Below, piece after piece: positions 55,009 to 63,304 of a stretch of DNA of 64,000 nt. This stretch comes from Arthrobacter sp. 9AX (GTDB taxonomy: Bacteria; Actinomycetota; Actinomycetes; Actinomycetales; Micrococcaceae). Positions within the stretch are counted from its first letter, which is position 1; the number at the start of each line of letters is the position of its first letter. The translations under genes and the position numbers were made by a program. The notes beneath the pieces were generated by a model. It saw only the letters and a list, made by a program, of their open reading frames with translations. It ran no database searches and was not told the origin of the DNA. The stretch covers positions 1,195,103 to 1,259,102 of the forward strand of contig NZ_LR733293.1 of NCBI RefSeq assembly GCF_902506095.1, written 5' to 3'.

Positions 55009-55574
55009 CTATGGGTTCAGCTCGGCGGCGGTGAATGACACCGCGAAACGCGCACACCAAATGCTGACTGAGCTGTAATCGCCCAGCACGGTCCCGGCGG
55101 GGATCTGGTGTTCTGGTCGCCCTTGTTCGCCTTGAGCGCGCCCAGATCAAGGTAAGCACCGTCGTCGAAAAGATACCAGCCGTCGAATCCCTCGATCACC
55201 GGCGCGTCCGTGAGCCACACCCGCAGGTCCGGGCCGTCGGACGTGTCAAGGCCTTCGAGCCGGAGAATCCGGCTCCCGTCGGGTAGCTCCAGGATCTTCA
55301 CAGTTCCTGAGCTGGCGTGTTCATGGCTGATGAGTTGGCCCGTTGCCAACTCACGCGGAGCGGCAACGGGCGCGACGGCGGAGGGCGCTGCCGAGGGTCC
55401 CGCGGGCTCCGTCGGCCCGGTCGACGGCTCGACGGCTGGCGTGGCAGCAGCCGGAAGATCCTCGATCACAGTTGAGCTCGTGAAGATCCGCCAGGGCTGG
55501 AACAGGTACAACCCCACCGTTAATGCAATGGCAGCCACCAGCACTGCAGCCGGAATGACAACGCGCTTTCGCAT
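55009..55574 (-). pseudogene. DM13-domain secreted/anchored protein, 1-base frameshift
   Basis: It starts MRKRVVIPAAVLVAAIALTV (signal anchor), then an Ala/Pro linker and a DM13 domain: HEHASSGTVKILELPDGSRI, GPDLRVWLTDAPVIEGFDGW and DDGAYLDLGALKANKGDQN. There the frame is lost; the unshifted reading gives TRSPPGPCW, while adding one base near 55112 gives QIPAGTVLGDYSSVSIWCAR and FAVSFTAAEL with a TAG at 55009-55011, the normal DM13 end. The base change fits AACTAC to AACAC. A functional product would be surface-exposed, possibly redox-active. Confidence 0.82.
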
Positions 55575-55638
55575 ACCACCTCAACGTCCTGGTTGATGCT
55601 GCTGTTCCGGGCCGGAGCGCGGGAGGTCCGCCCTGGCT

Positions 55639-56316
55639 TTAGGAGACGCTCTTGCCGGAGATATGGTCCGCGGCCAGTAGGCGCAGCGACGGAGCCCGGC
55701 CTTTCTCGATGTGGGTGAAGGCGATGGCCTCGGCCAGCCGGTCATTGCCGGCACGGATTGCCTCCAGCAGCCCGTGGTGTTCGTCGGACTGCTGGCGCTG
55801 GTCGCGGGCGCTGGTCATGTAGAAAAGCCACGTCATCCTGCCGCTGACGCCGCGCATCAGGGTGGTCAGCAGCGAACTGCCCGCTATTTCGACAATCGCC
55901 TCGTGCACCACAGTGGATGTTTCGGCCACTTCCAGCCAGTCCTCGCTGTCTAACGCCCTGTGCTCCGCGTCGATGGCATCGAGCAGCGGCTGCATCGAGG
56001 CGCCGGCCGCCACCGACCTGGCGGCTAACCGTGCGGCCAGGGTTTCCAGGCTCAGCCGCACATCGAACAACTCGGTGACATCGGCCGTCGTCCATTCGGC
56101 AACCCGCGAGGAGCGGCGCGGAAGGGTCCGCACGAAGCCCTCGTTCTCCAGCTGTGGCAGTGCCTCCCGGATCGGCAGCCGGGAGACGTTCAGTTCCGCT
56201 GCCAGTGCGGCCTCCACCAGCCGTGACCCCTGCGGGTAGTGACCCAGGATGATCTGCCGGCGCAGCGTCCGGTAGGTCTGGCTGGTCAGCGAACCCTCGG
56301 GGGCTGATGATGTCAT
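55639..56316 (-). CDS. GntR-family regulator (FCD/FadR subfamily)
   Basis: A 225-residue regulator: winged helix-turn-helix YRTLRRQIILGHYPQGSRLV, then ELNVSRLPIREALPQLENEG, followed by an FCD domain (FDVRLSLETLAARLAARSVA; VHEAIVEIAGSSLLTTLMRG) that usually binds a carboxylic acid with a metal. It is the last gene of the MFS-NMT1-OCD-racemase operon, suggesting an autoregulated repressor. The palindrome at 60549-60569 is a candidate operator. Confidence 0.9.
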   Translation of the reverse strand: MTSSAPEGSLTSQTYRTLRRQIILGHYPQGSRLVEAALAAELNVSRLPIREALPQLENEGFVRTLPRRSSRVAEWTTADVTELFDVRLSLETLAARLAARSVAAGASMQPLLDAIDAEHRALDSEDWLEVAETSTVVHEAIVEIAGSSLLTTLMRGVSGRMTWLFYMTSARDQRQQSDEHHGLLEAIRAGNDRLAEAIAFTHIEKGRAPSLRLLAADHISGKSVS

Positions 56317-56346
56317 GTGGGAGGCTCCATTCGAACGGTGAACCCA

Positions 56347-57096
56347 TTATTCAACACCCGCCGCGACGTCCACCCCCACCGCTGGCGGGTTCCAGGTCCG
56401 CGTCTTCCGCAGCGGCGCGGCATAGCTGTCAATCTTGCTGGTGCCCAGGCGCTGGCGGATGAGCGTTTCCACCAGGGCAGCCGCGGCAGCGACGCCGTCG
56501 ATCACGGGAACGGGGAGCCGCCCGCTGACGTACTCCTCCAGGCCCGCCATCCCCGCGCAACCCAGGCAGATGACCTCGGCGCCGCGGGCAATCGCCCTCT
56601 CACCGGCGGCGACGAAGGCCTCCGCTGTGGCGGTCGGGTCGGCGTCGATCTCCAGGACGCCGAGGCCCGTGTCCTCGATGGCGGCGCAGTGCCCCATCAG
56701 CCCGGCGGTGGTGAGGCTGTCCTCGATTTGGCCCACCGCGCTGCTGACGGTGGTGACCACTCCGTAGCGGCGGCCCAGGAGCATCGCCAGGTGGGCGGCT
56801 GCTTCGGTGATGTCCACAACGGGAATGTCGAGGAGCTGCCGGGCGCCCTCGCGCCCGTGTTCGCCGAAGCCGGCCATGACCACGCCGTCGATGTCCGGGG
56901 GCAGGTTCTCCAGGCTGTGCAGGACCGCCGCGGCGCTGATGAAGCTGTCGTACCAGCCTTCGGCCGATTCGACACCCCACGTGGGCGTGACAGCAACCAC
57001 GGTGGTGCACGGGCCCACGGCAAGCCGGGCCCGGGCTGCGGCCATCTCCGTCATCGACGTGGTGGTGTTGCAGTTCACCACCGCGATCCGGCTCAT
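56347..57096 (-). CDS. Asp/Glu/hydantoin racemase-family protein
   Basis: A 249-residue protein of the hydantoin/Asp-Glu racemase superfamily, with N-terminus MSRIAVVNCNTTTSMTEMAA. In hydantoin racemases two cysteines act as acid/base; here the second is present (ICLGCAGMAGLEEYV, Cys180) but the first position is Gly76 (VVMAGFGEHG, instead of ACFGD). It may therefore be a lyase, decarboxylase or one-base racemase rather than a normal racemase. Start overlaps the cyclodeaminase stop (ATGA). Confidence 0.82.
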   Translation of the reverse strand: MSRIAVVNCNTTTSMTEMAAARARLAVGPCTTVVAVTPTWGVESAEGWYDSFISAAAVLHSLENLPPDIDGVVMAGFGEHGREGARQLLDIPVVDITEAAAHLAMLLGRRYGVVTTVSSAVGQIEDSLTTAGLMGHCAAIEDTGLGVLEIDADPTATAEAFVAAGERAIARGAEVICLGCAGMAGLEEYVSGRLPVPVIDGVAAAAALVETLIRQRLGTSKIDSYAAPLRKTRTWNPPAVGVDVAAGVE

Positions 57097-58094
57097 ACGG
57101 CCGCCGGAATCGCCGTGAGTGGTGCCAAGGTGCCGATGTCGCGGAGCCGGGCGAGGTCGATCAGCGCTGCGGCCGTGGCAAGGTCCTGCGCGGCGAGGCC
57201 CACCGAGTTGAAGACGGTGATCTCGTCCGGGCCGGTGCGGGCGGGCGCGGTTCCGGCAACGACGTGCCCGAGTTCGCGCAGCGGCACGTCCCCGGGAACC
57301 GCCCCCTCGGCGATGGCCTGGAGCAGGTCGCCTGACTTGGACAGGGCGGTGTCCGCGCTGTCCACCACCAGGGTGCCCCGGCCCATCGCCCCGCCGTCGA
57401 GCTCACGGTGCGTGGGCCGGGGGCGGGCCCCCACCGCGTTGACGTGCTGGCCCGGCTGCAGCCAGGAGCCGCGCACGATTGGGTCGACGGACGGTGTCAG
57501 CGTGCAGAGGACGTCGCAGTTCTGTACCACCGCCCGGGGGTCGGCCGCCACCACGGTGCGGCCGCGGAGTTCTGGACTGACTGCCTCCAGGAACCGAGCC
57601 GTGGTGGCGGCCGAACGCGACCACACGATGATGTTCTCGATGGGTCTGACCGCGCTGATGGCACGCACGTGCTCGATGGCGAGGTTCCCCGCGCCGACGA
57701 GGCCCAGGGTACGGCTGTCGCCGCGGGCAAGGTAGCGGGTGGCCACCGCGGAGGCGGCGGCCGTGCGCAGCCGGGTGACCAGGGCGCCGTCGAGCACTGC
57801 CACGCATTCACCGGTGACGGTGGAGCTGACCAGGATCGTGGAGCGCTGCGTCGGCAGCCCGCGGGAGCCGTTGCCGGGGATGTCCGCCATCAGTTTCACC
57901 GCGGCGAGCCCCAGCCGGTCCGAACGGGCCGCCATGGGCAGGAATACGGCGTCGCCTTCGCCGGCAAGGGTCGACGGCGGGGGCTGGGTCATGGCCCCGG
58001 ATCCCAGGTCCGCGTGCACCGCTTCGACGGCGGCCAGGACATCGACGTCGCCGATCAGGGCAGCGATGTGCTCGGCGGTGAGGAAAAGCGTCAC
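57093..58094 (-). CDS. ornithine cyclodeaminase/mu-crystallin family protein
   Basis: A 333-residue NAD(P)-binding protein. The N-terminus carries PPSTLAGEGDAVFLPMAARS and AVKLMADIPGN (the lysine region of OCD-family catalysis), and LGLVGAGNLAIEHVRAISA is the dinucleotide-binding loop. It could deaminate or reduce cyclic imino or keto acids (ketimine reductase, alanine dehydrogenase or sarcosine types exist). It overlaps both neighbours by 4 bases, indicating coupled translation. Confidence 0.88.
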   Translation of the reverse strand: MTLFLTAEHIAALIGDVDVLAAVEAVHADLGSGAMTQPPPSTLAGEGDAVFLPMAARSDRLGLAAVKLMADIPGNGSRGLPTQRSTILVSSTVTGECVAVLDGALVTRLRTAAASAVATRYLARGDSRTLGLVGAGNLAIEHVRAISAVRPIENIIVWSRSAATTARFLEAVSPELRGRTVVAADPRAVVQNCDVLCTLTPSVDPIVRGSWLQPGQHVNAVGARPRPTHRELDGGAMGRGTLVVDSADTALSKSGDLLQAIAEGAVPGDVPLRELGHVVAGTAPARTGPDEITVFNSVGLAAQDLATAAALIDLARLRDIGTLAPLTAIPAAV

Positions 58095-58993
58095 GATGCG
58101 GCACCCACCATACGGCCTCCGGTGAGTTCCTTGAGTGACGGGGCGCGGGTGACCAGTCCGGCGTCGGCGAGGATCCGCATCCAGCGGTCGGAGGCATCCG
58201 GATCGATCTCGGTGGTGTCCCAGACGCCGCCGCGGGCCATTTCCGCCACAGCCTGCCGCAGCAGCACGGGGTCCCGGTCGGGCCAGCGGGCGGCCAGGAC
58301 GGCGTCGATGTCTGTAGCGGCCGCCCCGGACACGATGCGGTCCATGGCCTCGGCGATGGCGGAGGTGAAGCGTTCGATGCGGTCGCCGAGTTCGGCTGCC
58401 CTGTCGGTGCGGCAGTAGTACACGCTGTTGGGCATGACCCCGCCTGCCTCGAGGTGGCTGAAGACGATGGTTCCCTGGCCCGCGGCGACGAGCTCCTTGG
58501 CGGACAGGAGGTCGAGGATGATCGCGTCCCCCAAGCCGCCGCGATACAGCTCGGTGAGCATCGCGGTGGAGAGATCGCGCACCCAGCGGGTTGCGGCGGG
58601 GTCGAGGCCGCTTTCGCGGATCAGCCCGGCGGTGAACTCGTACGGTGCGCTGCCGCCGGCGCCCGGCGCGAGCACCACGCGGCCGGCCAGCCAGTCAAGG
58701 CCCACGGGGCCGGTGGCGTTCCGGGCCACAATGGTCATCGGGAAGCGGTGGTTGAGCTGCCCCACCACGGTGACGCGGCGGTCCATGCCGGCGTACATGC
58801 CGGGGACCCAGAGGCCGCCAAGGGCGAGGTCCGCCGCCCCGGAATCGAGGTCGTCGAGCACACCGGTCCAGGGGTCGCATGCTGTGGCGGTCACCTGCAG
58901 GCCGTGGGCGGCGAAGATGCCCCCGACGCCGGCCACGTACTCGGGGAGATAGTTCAGGCCGTTTGCGGTGGCGGAGATGTTCAAGGTTTCCAT
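58091..58993 (-). CDS. NMT1/THI5-like (SBP-fold) protein lacking a signal peptide
   Basis: A 300-residue protein of the NMT1/THI5-like (SsuA-like) fold: METLNISATANGLNYLPEYV, then GGIFAAHGLQVTATA, WTGVLDDLDSGAADLALGGL and SAPYEFTAGLIRESGLD. Transporter binding proteins have a signal or lipobox; this starts directly with the first beta strand, and there is no ABC permease or ATPase nearby. It is therefore probably cytosolic, perhaps an enzyme or ligand sensor. It overlaps the cyclodeaminase gene by 4 bases. Confidence 0.78.
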   Translation of the reverse strand: METLNISATANGLNYLPEYVAGVGGIFAAHGLQVTATACDPWTGVLDDLDSGAADLALGGLWVPGMYAGMDRRVTVVGQLNHRFPMTIVARNATGPVGLDWLAGRVVLAPGAGGSAPYEFTAGLIRESGLDPAATRWVRDLSTAMLTELYRGGLGDAIILDLLSAKELVAAGQGTIVFSHLEAGGVMPNSVYYCRTDRAAELGDRIERFTSAIAEAMDRIVSGAAATDIDAVLAARWPDRDPVLLRQAVAEMARGGVWDTTEIDPDASDRWMRILADAGLVTRAPSLKELTGGRMVGAAS

Positions 58994-59059
58994 AGGTGCC
59001 TCCAGGGGCGTTGGCGGGTGGTGGGGTTCCGCCGGGGGTCCCGGCGGAACCCCCGGGGT

Positions 59060-60493
59060 TTAGGAGTGGGAAGCGGCGAGCGTGTTCTCGTTGACGTCTT
59101 CGAGGGAACGGCCGCGGGTTTCCGGAGCGAACCGAGCGGCGAGGACCAGCACGGCGTACATTACGGCGGCGAGTCCGAAGACGCCGGCGAAGGCGAAGGA
59201 GCCGTAGAGGGCCACGGCGAGGAAGGGCATCACCGCGCCGGCGATGTTGCCGATGCCGTTCACGATCGACGCACCCGAGGCGCGGATCGCCGTCGGGAAG
59301 ACCTCGGCGGTCCAGGTGGCCAGGGTGGTGTTGGTGACCATGGTGAAGAACTGGAACAGCGCGCCGAACACCAGGATGGTGGCGGTGCTGTTGCCGAACC
59401 CGGCGAAGGCGAGCGCCGTGAGGCAGCCGAGTACCCCGGCGACGGTGACGGCGGTGCGCCGTCCGACCTTTCCGGCGATGACGGCCGCGGTGGTGGCGCC
59501 GAGCAGCGAGCCGATATTCATGATCATCGTGTAAAGGAGGCTTTCGGACACCGAGTAGCCGCGTTCCACCAGGAGCGTGGGCATCAGGAAGTTCAGGGTG
59601 ACCTGGGATCCGAACGCCATCCAGGAAGCGACGCCCAGGGCGGCCGTGCGCCGGAGGACGAGGCGGTGGAAGACAGCCGCGGGGGAGGAGCGGAGCGTTA
59701 TGGGGGGAAGGTGGTCCGCGGTGAGTTCCACCTTCGGACGGTCCGTGGTGGGGCGGAGGGAATCGGAGGCGAGGATTGCGAGGGACTGGTTCGCTTCAGC
59801 CACGCGTCCCTTGGAGAGGAGGAAGCGCGGGGTCTCCGGCAGCCGCCGCCGGTACAGCACCACCAGGAGCGCCGGGACGGCGAGGATCACGAAGGACCAG
59901 CGCCAGACCGCGTCCTCGCCGCCCAGGGGAGTTTCCATCGGTCCCAGCAGGAGCAGGAACAGTCCGTAGGAGAGGAAGTTGCCCAGGCCGCCGGCGCCGA
60001 CGTTGATGGCCCCGATCGCGATGCCGCGGAACCGGGTGGCCACCATCTCGGACAGCATGACGATGCCGATCATGAATTCACCGCCGATGCCGATGCCGAC
60101 GATGAGCCGGCTGACCAGGAGCATCTCGTAGTCGAAGGCGCAGGCGCTCAAAAGGCCGCCGAGGGTGTAAATGAGAAGGTTGAAGCTGAGCGAAAAGCGG
60201 CGGCCATAGCGGTCTGCCAGCCAGCCGGCCAGCACCCGGCCTATGAGGCCGCCGATGACGGTGGCGGTGTTGATGGCGGTGAGCTGGACGTCGCTGATCT
60301 GCAGCGATCCCTTGATGTGGGTGGCCATGGCTCCCACCGAGTTCTGCTCGAGCGTGTTGAAGAATTCCCCGGCGAGGATCAGCATGAAAACCCAGAACTG
60401 GGCGCGGGTGAATCCGATCGAATCAAGGACTGAGGCGACGGTACCGCCCGATGACGGTGCCGGTGACGCGGAAGTGCGGGATACAGCAGTCAT
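59060..60493 (-). CDS. MFS transporter (sugar/aromatic acid porter-like)
   Basis: A 477-residue twelve-helix carrier. Motif A is GRVLAGWLADRYGRRFSLS, and GIGIGGEFMIGIVMLSEMVATRFRG is typical of the SP/AAHS branch; PETPRFLLSKGR follows helix 6 and PETRGRSLEDVNE closes the last helix. ATG 60493 has GGAG 6 bases upstream. First gene of the operon with the NMT1-like, OCD-family and racemase-like genes; it likely imports their substrate. Confidence 0.88.
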   Translation of the reverse strand: MTAVSRTSASPAPSSGGTVASVLDSIGFTRAQFWVFMLILAGEFFNTLEQNSVGAMATHIKGSLQISDVQLTAINTATVIGGLIGRVLAGWLADRYGRRFSLSFNLLIYTLGGLLSACAFDYEMLLVSRLIVGIGIGGEFMIGIVMLSEMVATRFRGIAIGAINVGAGGLGNFLSYGLFLLLLGPMETPLGGEDAVWRWSFVILAVPALLVVLYRRRLPETPRFLLSKGRVAEANQSLAILASDSLRPTTDRPKVELTADHLPPITLRSSPAAVFHRLVLRRTAALGVASWMAFGSQVTLNFLMPTLLVERGYSVSESLLYTMIMNIGSLLGATTAAVIAGKVGRRTAVTVAGVLGCLTALAFAGFGNSTATILVFGALFQFFTMVTNTTLATWTAEVFPTAIRASGASIVNGIGNIAGAVMPFLAVALYGSFAFAGVFGLAAVMYAVLVLAARFAPETRGRSLEDVNENTLAASHS

Positions 60494-60548
60494 GTGTAAC
60501 TCCACGGCATGAGATGGGGATCCGGCTCCGACAGGGTCGGCGCCGAAA

Positions 60549-60569
60549 GGGATACCTATTTTGTATCCC
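60549..60569 (-). promoter_or_regulatory. palindromic operator upstream of the MFS operon
   Basis: GGGATAC-ctatttt-GTATCCC: 7-bp perfect arms around a 7-base spacer, 56 bases ahead of the MFS start. A GTATAC half-site recurs at 60671 and CGATAC at 60609. The whole region 60550-60690 is AT-rich. FCD-GntR proteins bind such GTAT-type palindromes, so the GntR of this operon is the likely binder. Confidence 0.6.
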
Positions 60570-60701
60570 AAATGCTGTTTCGTGGAGGTTTCGAGCAGGC
60601 TAAATATTCGATACAGCCCTTATTTTACAAGGAAGTTTTTTTCTATAGGTGCGAAGTAAGAAGACTTTTTGTATACCGTATGGGCGTCGGAAGCTCCGAG
60701 A

Positions 60702-62160
60702 TCACCTTGTTGCCGCCACCTTCGCCGCTTGCTTGGCGTTCATCCATTCGCTTAGCCACGGGGCTCGGACGCTGGAGGTGATCCGGCAGTCGGCCACGAA
60801 GGTGCCCTTGGCGCCGGCGTCGATCCAGTCCGTCAGCGCGGAAAGGTCCGACAGGGAACGGACCACCGCGGACTCGGCGCCCAAGGCCCGGGCGATCCCG
60901 CTGAAGTCCACCTCGGGGATCAGCATCGGCTTTTCGGTCAGGCCCTGGGAGCCGTACTGGTGGATTTCGGCTCCGTACGCGGCGTCGTTGTAGATCACCA
61001 CGATGGCGCTCTTCGCCGCACCGATCAGCGATTCGAGGTCGGCCAGGCCCATCAGGAAACCGCCGTCGCCGGAAGCCAGCACCAGGGTGCGGCCGTCCTC
61101 CACGGCACGCGCCACCCCGACGGCGCTCGCGAGGCCCAGCCCGATGGCCTGGAAGGCGGTCCCCACCATCACCAGGTCCTGCGGCCGGGGAATGTTCCAG
61201 TACATGGGTGCCCAGCCGAGGAAGTGCCCGCCGTCCTGGACCACCGTGCGGCACTCCGGCAGCACGGCGTCCAGCGCGGTGGCAAGGGCGCGCGGGTCCA
61301 GCCGTCCGTCCGGCGTCTCGTCCGAGCCCGGGTGGTGGGCCGGTGCTTCGGCCAGACGCTTAGAAGCTTCCGCGCGCCAACCTTGAGCCGTAGCCGCGTC
61401 ATCAAACAGTTGAAGAAGGCGTCCCGCGGCAGCCTTCGCGTCCGCGCTGACGAACAGGTCAACCCGGGGATTCGTGGGCTGCAGGGCGCTGTCAATTTGG
61501 TTCACCGTGCTGTCTGCGCCCAGCAGGTGCCCGAACCGCTGGGTGAACGGGCTCAGGCTGGCACCGGCCACCAGGACCACGTCCGCCTCGCCCATGAGCC
61601 CGGCCGCCGTGTCGGTGCCGAAACCGCCAGCGACGCCCACGTACCCCTCGCCTCTGAGGAGGTTGAGCGCCAAGGCGGTTCCGGCCGTCAGGGCGCCGAG
61701 CCGGTCGGCGAGTTCGCGCAGTTCCGGTCCGGCGCCGGCAAGGTGCGCCCCGCGGCCGGCGAGGATCAGCGGACGCTTCGCCCCGGCGAGAAGGCGGGCC
61801 ACCTGCCCAAGGTCCGTGGCGACGTCGTCCGTCACCTTGGCACCCTGCGGCTCAGGAAGTTCCTCGTCTTCAGCCTCGAGGGCCGCGAGGTCGTAGGGGA
61901 TGGCAATGACGACGGCGGTGCGCTTGGTGAGTGCGTACTCCACCGCCTGCTGGGTGATGGAGCCCGCGGCGTCGCGGGTGACGGTGAAGGTGGCCGCGCC
62001 GAGGCCCGCGGCGATGGCCGCCTGGTCCACGTCCTGTGGTCGGGCGCCGCTGCTGGGTGCGTCCCCGGTGACCAGCACAACGGGGATCTGCGCCTGGACT
62101 GCCTCGGCCAGGGCGGTGAGCGCGTTGGTGTAGCCGGGGCCGTAGGTGGTGGTGCCGGCC
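60702..62160 (-). pseudogene. thiamine-diphosphate enzyme (acetolactate synthase-like), N-terminus missing
   Basis: The remaining part holds half of the PYR domain (LAAGTTTYGPGYTNALTALA, QIPVVLVTGDAPSSGARPQ), the central domain (RLLAGAKRPLILAGRGAHLA) and the PP domain with the ThDP motif GDGGFLMGLADLESLIGAAK and YNDAAYG. GTG 62078 is the only start left, giving 458 residues; a whole enzyme has about 80-90 residues before GTTTYGPG, including the catalytic Glu. Beyond 62160 the sequence switches to an Lrp fragment on the other strand. Relatives decarboxylate 2-oxoacids; the substrate is not known. Confidence 0.78.
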
Positions 62161-62163
62161 GCG

Positions 62164-62365
62164 AGCCGCCCCGACGTGCGGTTGGACCCCGCCGCGCTCG
62201 GCTACGAACTCATGGCCTTCCTCTCGCTCTCCATCAGCCAGACGCGGACCGGCGCCGTGGAGGACGGGCTCGCGGCCATCCCGGACCAACCAGATCCTGG
62301 CCATCGACGGGATCCAGCGGACCAGCACCGCCATTTCCGTCGTCGAACTGATGCCGCCCGGTACG
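62164..62365 (+). pseudogene. Lrp/AsnC-family regulator fragments with an internal deletion
   Basis: Two Lrp/AsnC pieces stand in different frames. VRLDPAALGYELMAFLSLSI, then TGAVEDGLAAIP (62164-62280) is the start of the ligand-binding domain. NQILAIDGIQRTSTAISVVE (62288-62347) is its C-terminal strand and helix. About 30 residues between them are missing, and the DNA-binding half lies beyond the break at 62163. The end runs in frame into the aminotransferase reading frame. Confidence 0.7.
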
Positions 62366-62897
62366 ACCGGACACTGCGCGCCCACCCTCCGTGCCGCAGT
62401 GACCGGCCTCCCGTCCTACGTCCCGGGCCGGCGCAGCGCCGGCACGGACATCGCGGCCCTTGCCAGCAACGAGAGCCACTACGAGCCCCTGCCCGCGGCC
62501 ACGGCTGCGGTGGTGGCAGCGGCCGGTGCCATGAACCGCTACCCGGACATGGCCGCCGTCGAACTCCGCGAACGGATTGCCCGCCACCTTGGTGTCACGG
62601 CCGAGGAGGTTGCGGTGGGACCCGGCAGCGTGGGCGTCCTCCAGCAGATCACGACAGGACTGTGCAATGCCGGAGATGAAGTGATCTTCGCGTGGCGCTC
62701 CTTCGAGGCCTACCCCATCCTGGTGGAGCTCGCGGGCGCACGGCCGGTCCGCGTCCCGCTGGACCACCTGGAGGGCCACGACCTCGATGCCATGGCCGCC
62801 GCCGTCACCGACCGCACCAGGGTCATCCTGCTGTGCACGCCCAACAATCCCACCGGCGTGCCGATCAGCCACGACCGCCTCGAGGCCTTTGTCCGCA
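62351..62897 (+). pseudogene. histidinol-phosphate/aromatic aminotransferase-like PLP enzyme, C-terminally truncated
   Basis: The N-terminal half of a class I/II aminotransferase: LRAAVTGLPSYVPGRRSAGT, ALASNESHYEPLPAATAAVV, AVGPGSVGVLQQITTGLCNA and LLCTPNNPTGVPISHDRLEA (the NPTG motif). It stops being homologous at 62897, before the PLP lysine, and goes straight into the PucR fragment. It also fuses upstream in frame to the Lrp C-terminus. Cannot be active. Confidence 0.78.
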
Positions 62898-62901
62898 GCG
62901 C

Positions 62902-63252
62902 ATGTGGGCATGCGCCAGGAGCGGCAGCAGACCGTTGTCACCTATGAATCGGTCTTGGTCGACTCTTTGCAACTGGATCAAACCAAGACTGCCAATGCAT
63001 TGATGGCCGGCCGATTACGGCCGCTTGAAGACCACCCGCAGCTGCCGCAGACACTTCAGGCGTTGGTGGATAACGATTTTTCCCGTCCAAAGCCGCGCGG
63101 AGCCTCTTTGTGCACATCAACACAGTGGCCCACAGACTGAAAAAATACAGACCTTAACCGGGTATGACCCGTTACGGCTAAATAACCTGCTGGAACTTGC
63201 CCTCGCTCTGCGTTACCGCAACCTCACACGAGGCGACATTGAGCGGTTGTAG
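62902..63252 (+). pseudogene. PucR/CdaR-type regulator C-terminus with a frameshift
   Basis: The first part reads VTYESVLVDSLQLDQTKTAN, then MAGRLRPLEDHPQLPQTLQA and LVDNDF. One base is lost near 63085. After adding it, the next frame gives AARSLFVHINTVAHRLKKIQ, TLTGYDPLRLNNLLELALAL and ends at TAG 63250. That is the helix-turn-helix end of a PucR-type regulator. Its sensor domain is absent; the fragment begins at the aminotransferase junction. Confidence 0.75.
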
Positions 63253-63260
63253 GGCCTTGC

Positions 63261-63302
63261 GGTGGTTGGCGGGTTCCCGGTGCGGGGGACCCGCCAACCA
63301 CC
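63261..63302. terminator. strong hairpin between PucR fragment and carboxylase gene
   Basis: GGTGGTTGGCGGGT (63261-63274) and ACCCGCCAACCACC (63289-63302) are exact complements around a 14-base loop. It lies between convergent genes and can serve both strands; the carboxylase gene ends 3 bases away. Confidence 0.72.
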
Positions 63303-63304
63303 GG

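Noticed and set aside
58454..60433. 659-residue plus-strand frame opposite the NMT1-like and MFS genes
   Set aside because: It spans two genuine genes in the reverse direction and is made of charged, low-complexity sequence.
60960..62351. 463-residue plus-strand frame opposite the TPP enzyme
   Set aside because: The minus strand shows the ThDP motif and other TPP-enzyme features; the plus frame has no recognisable motif.
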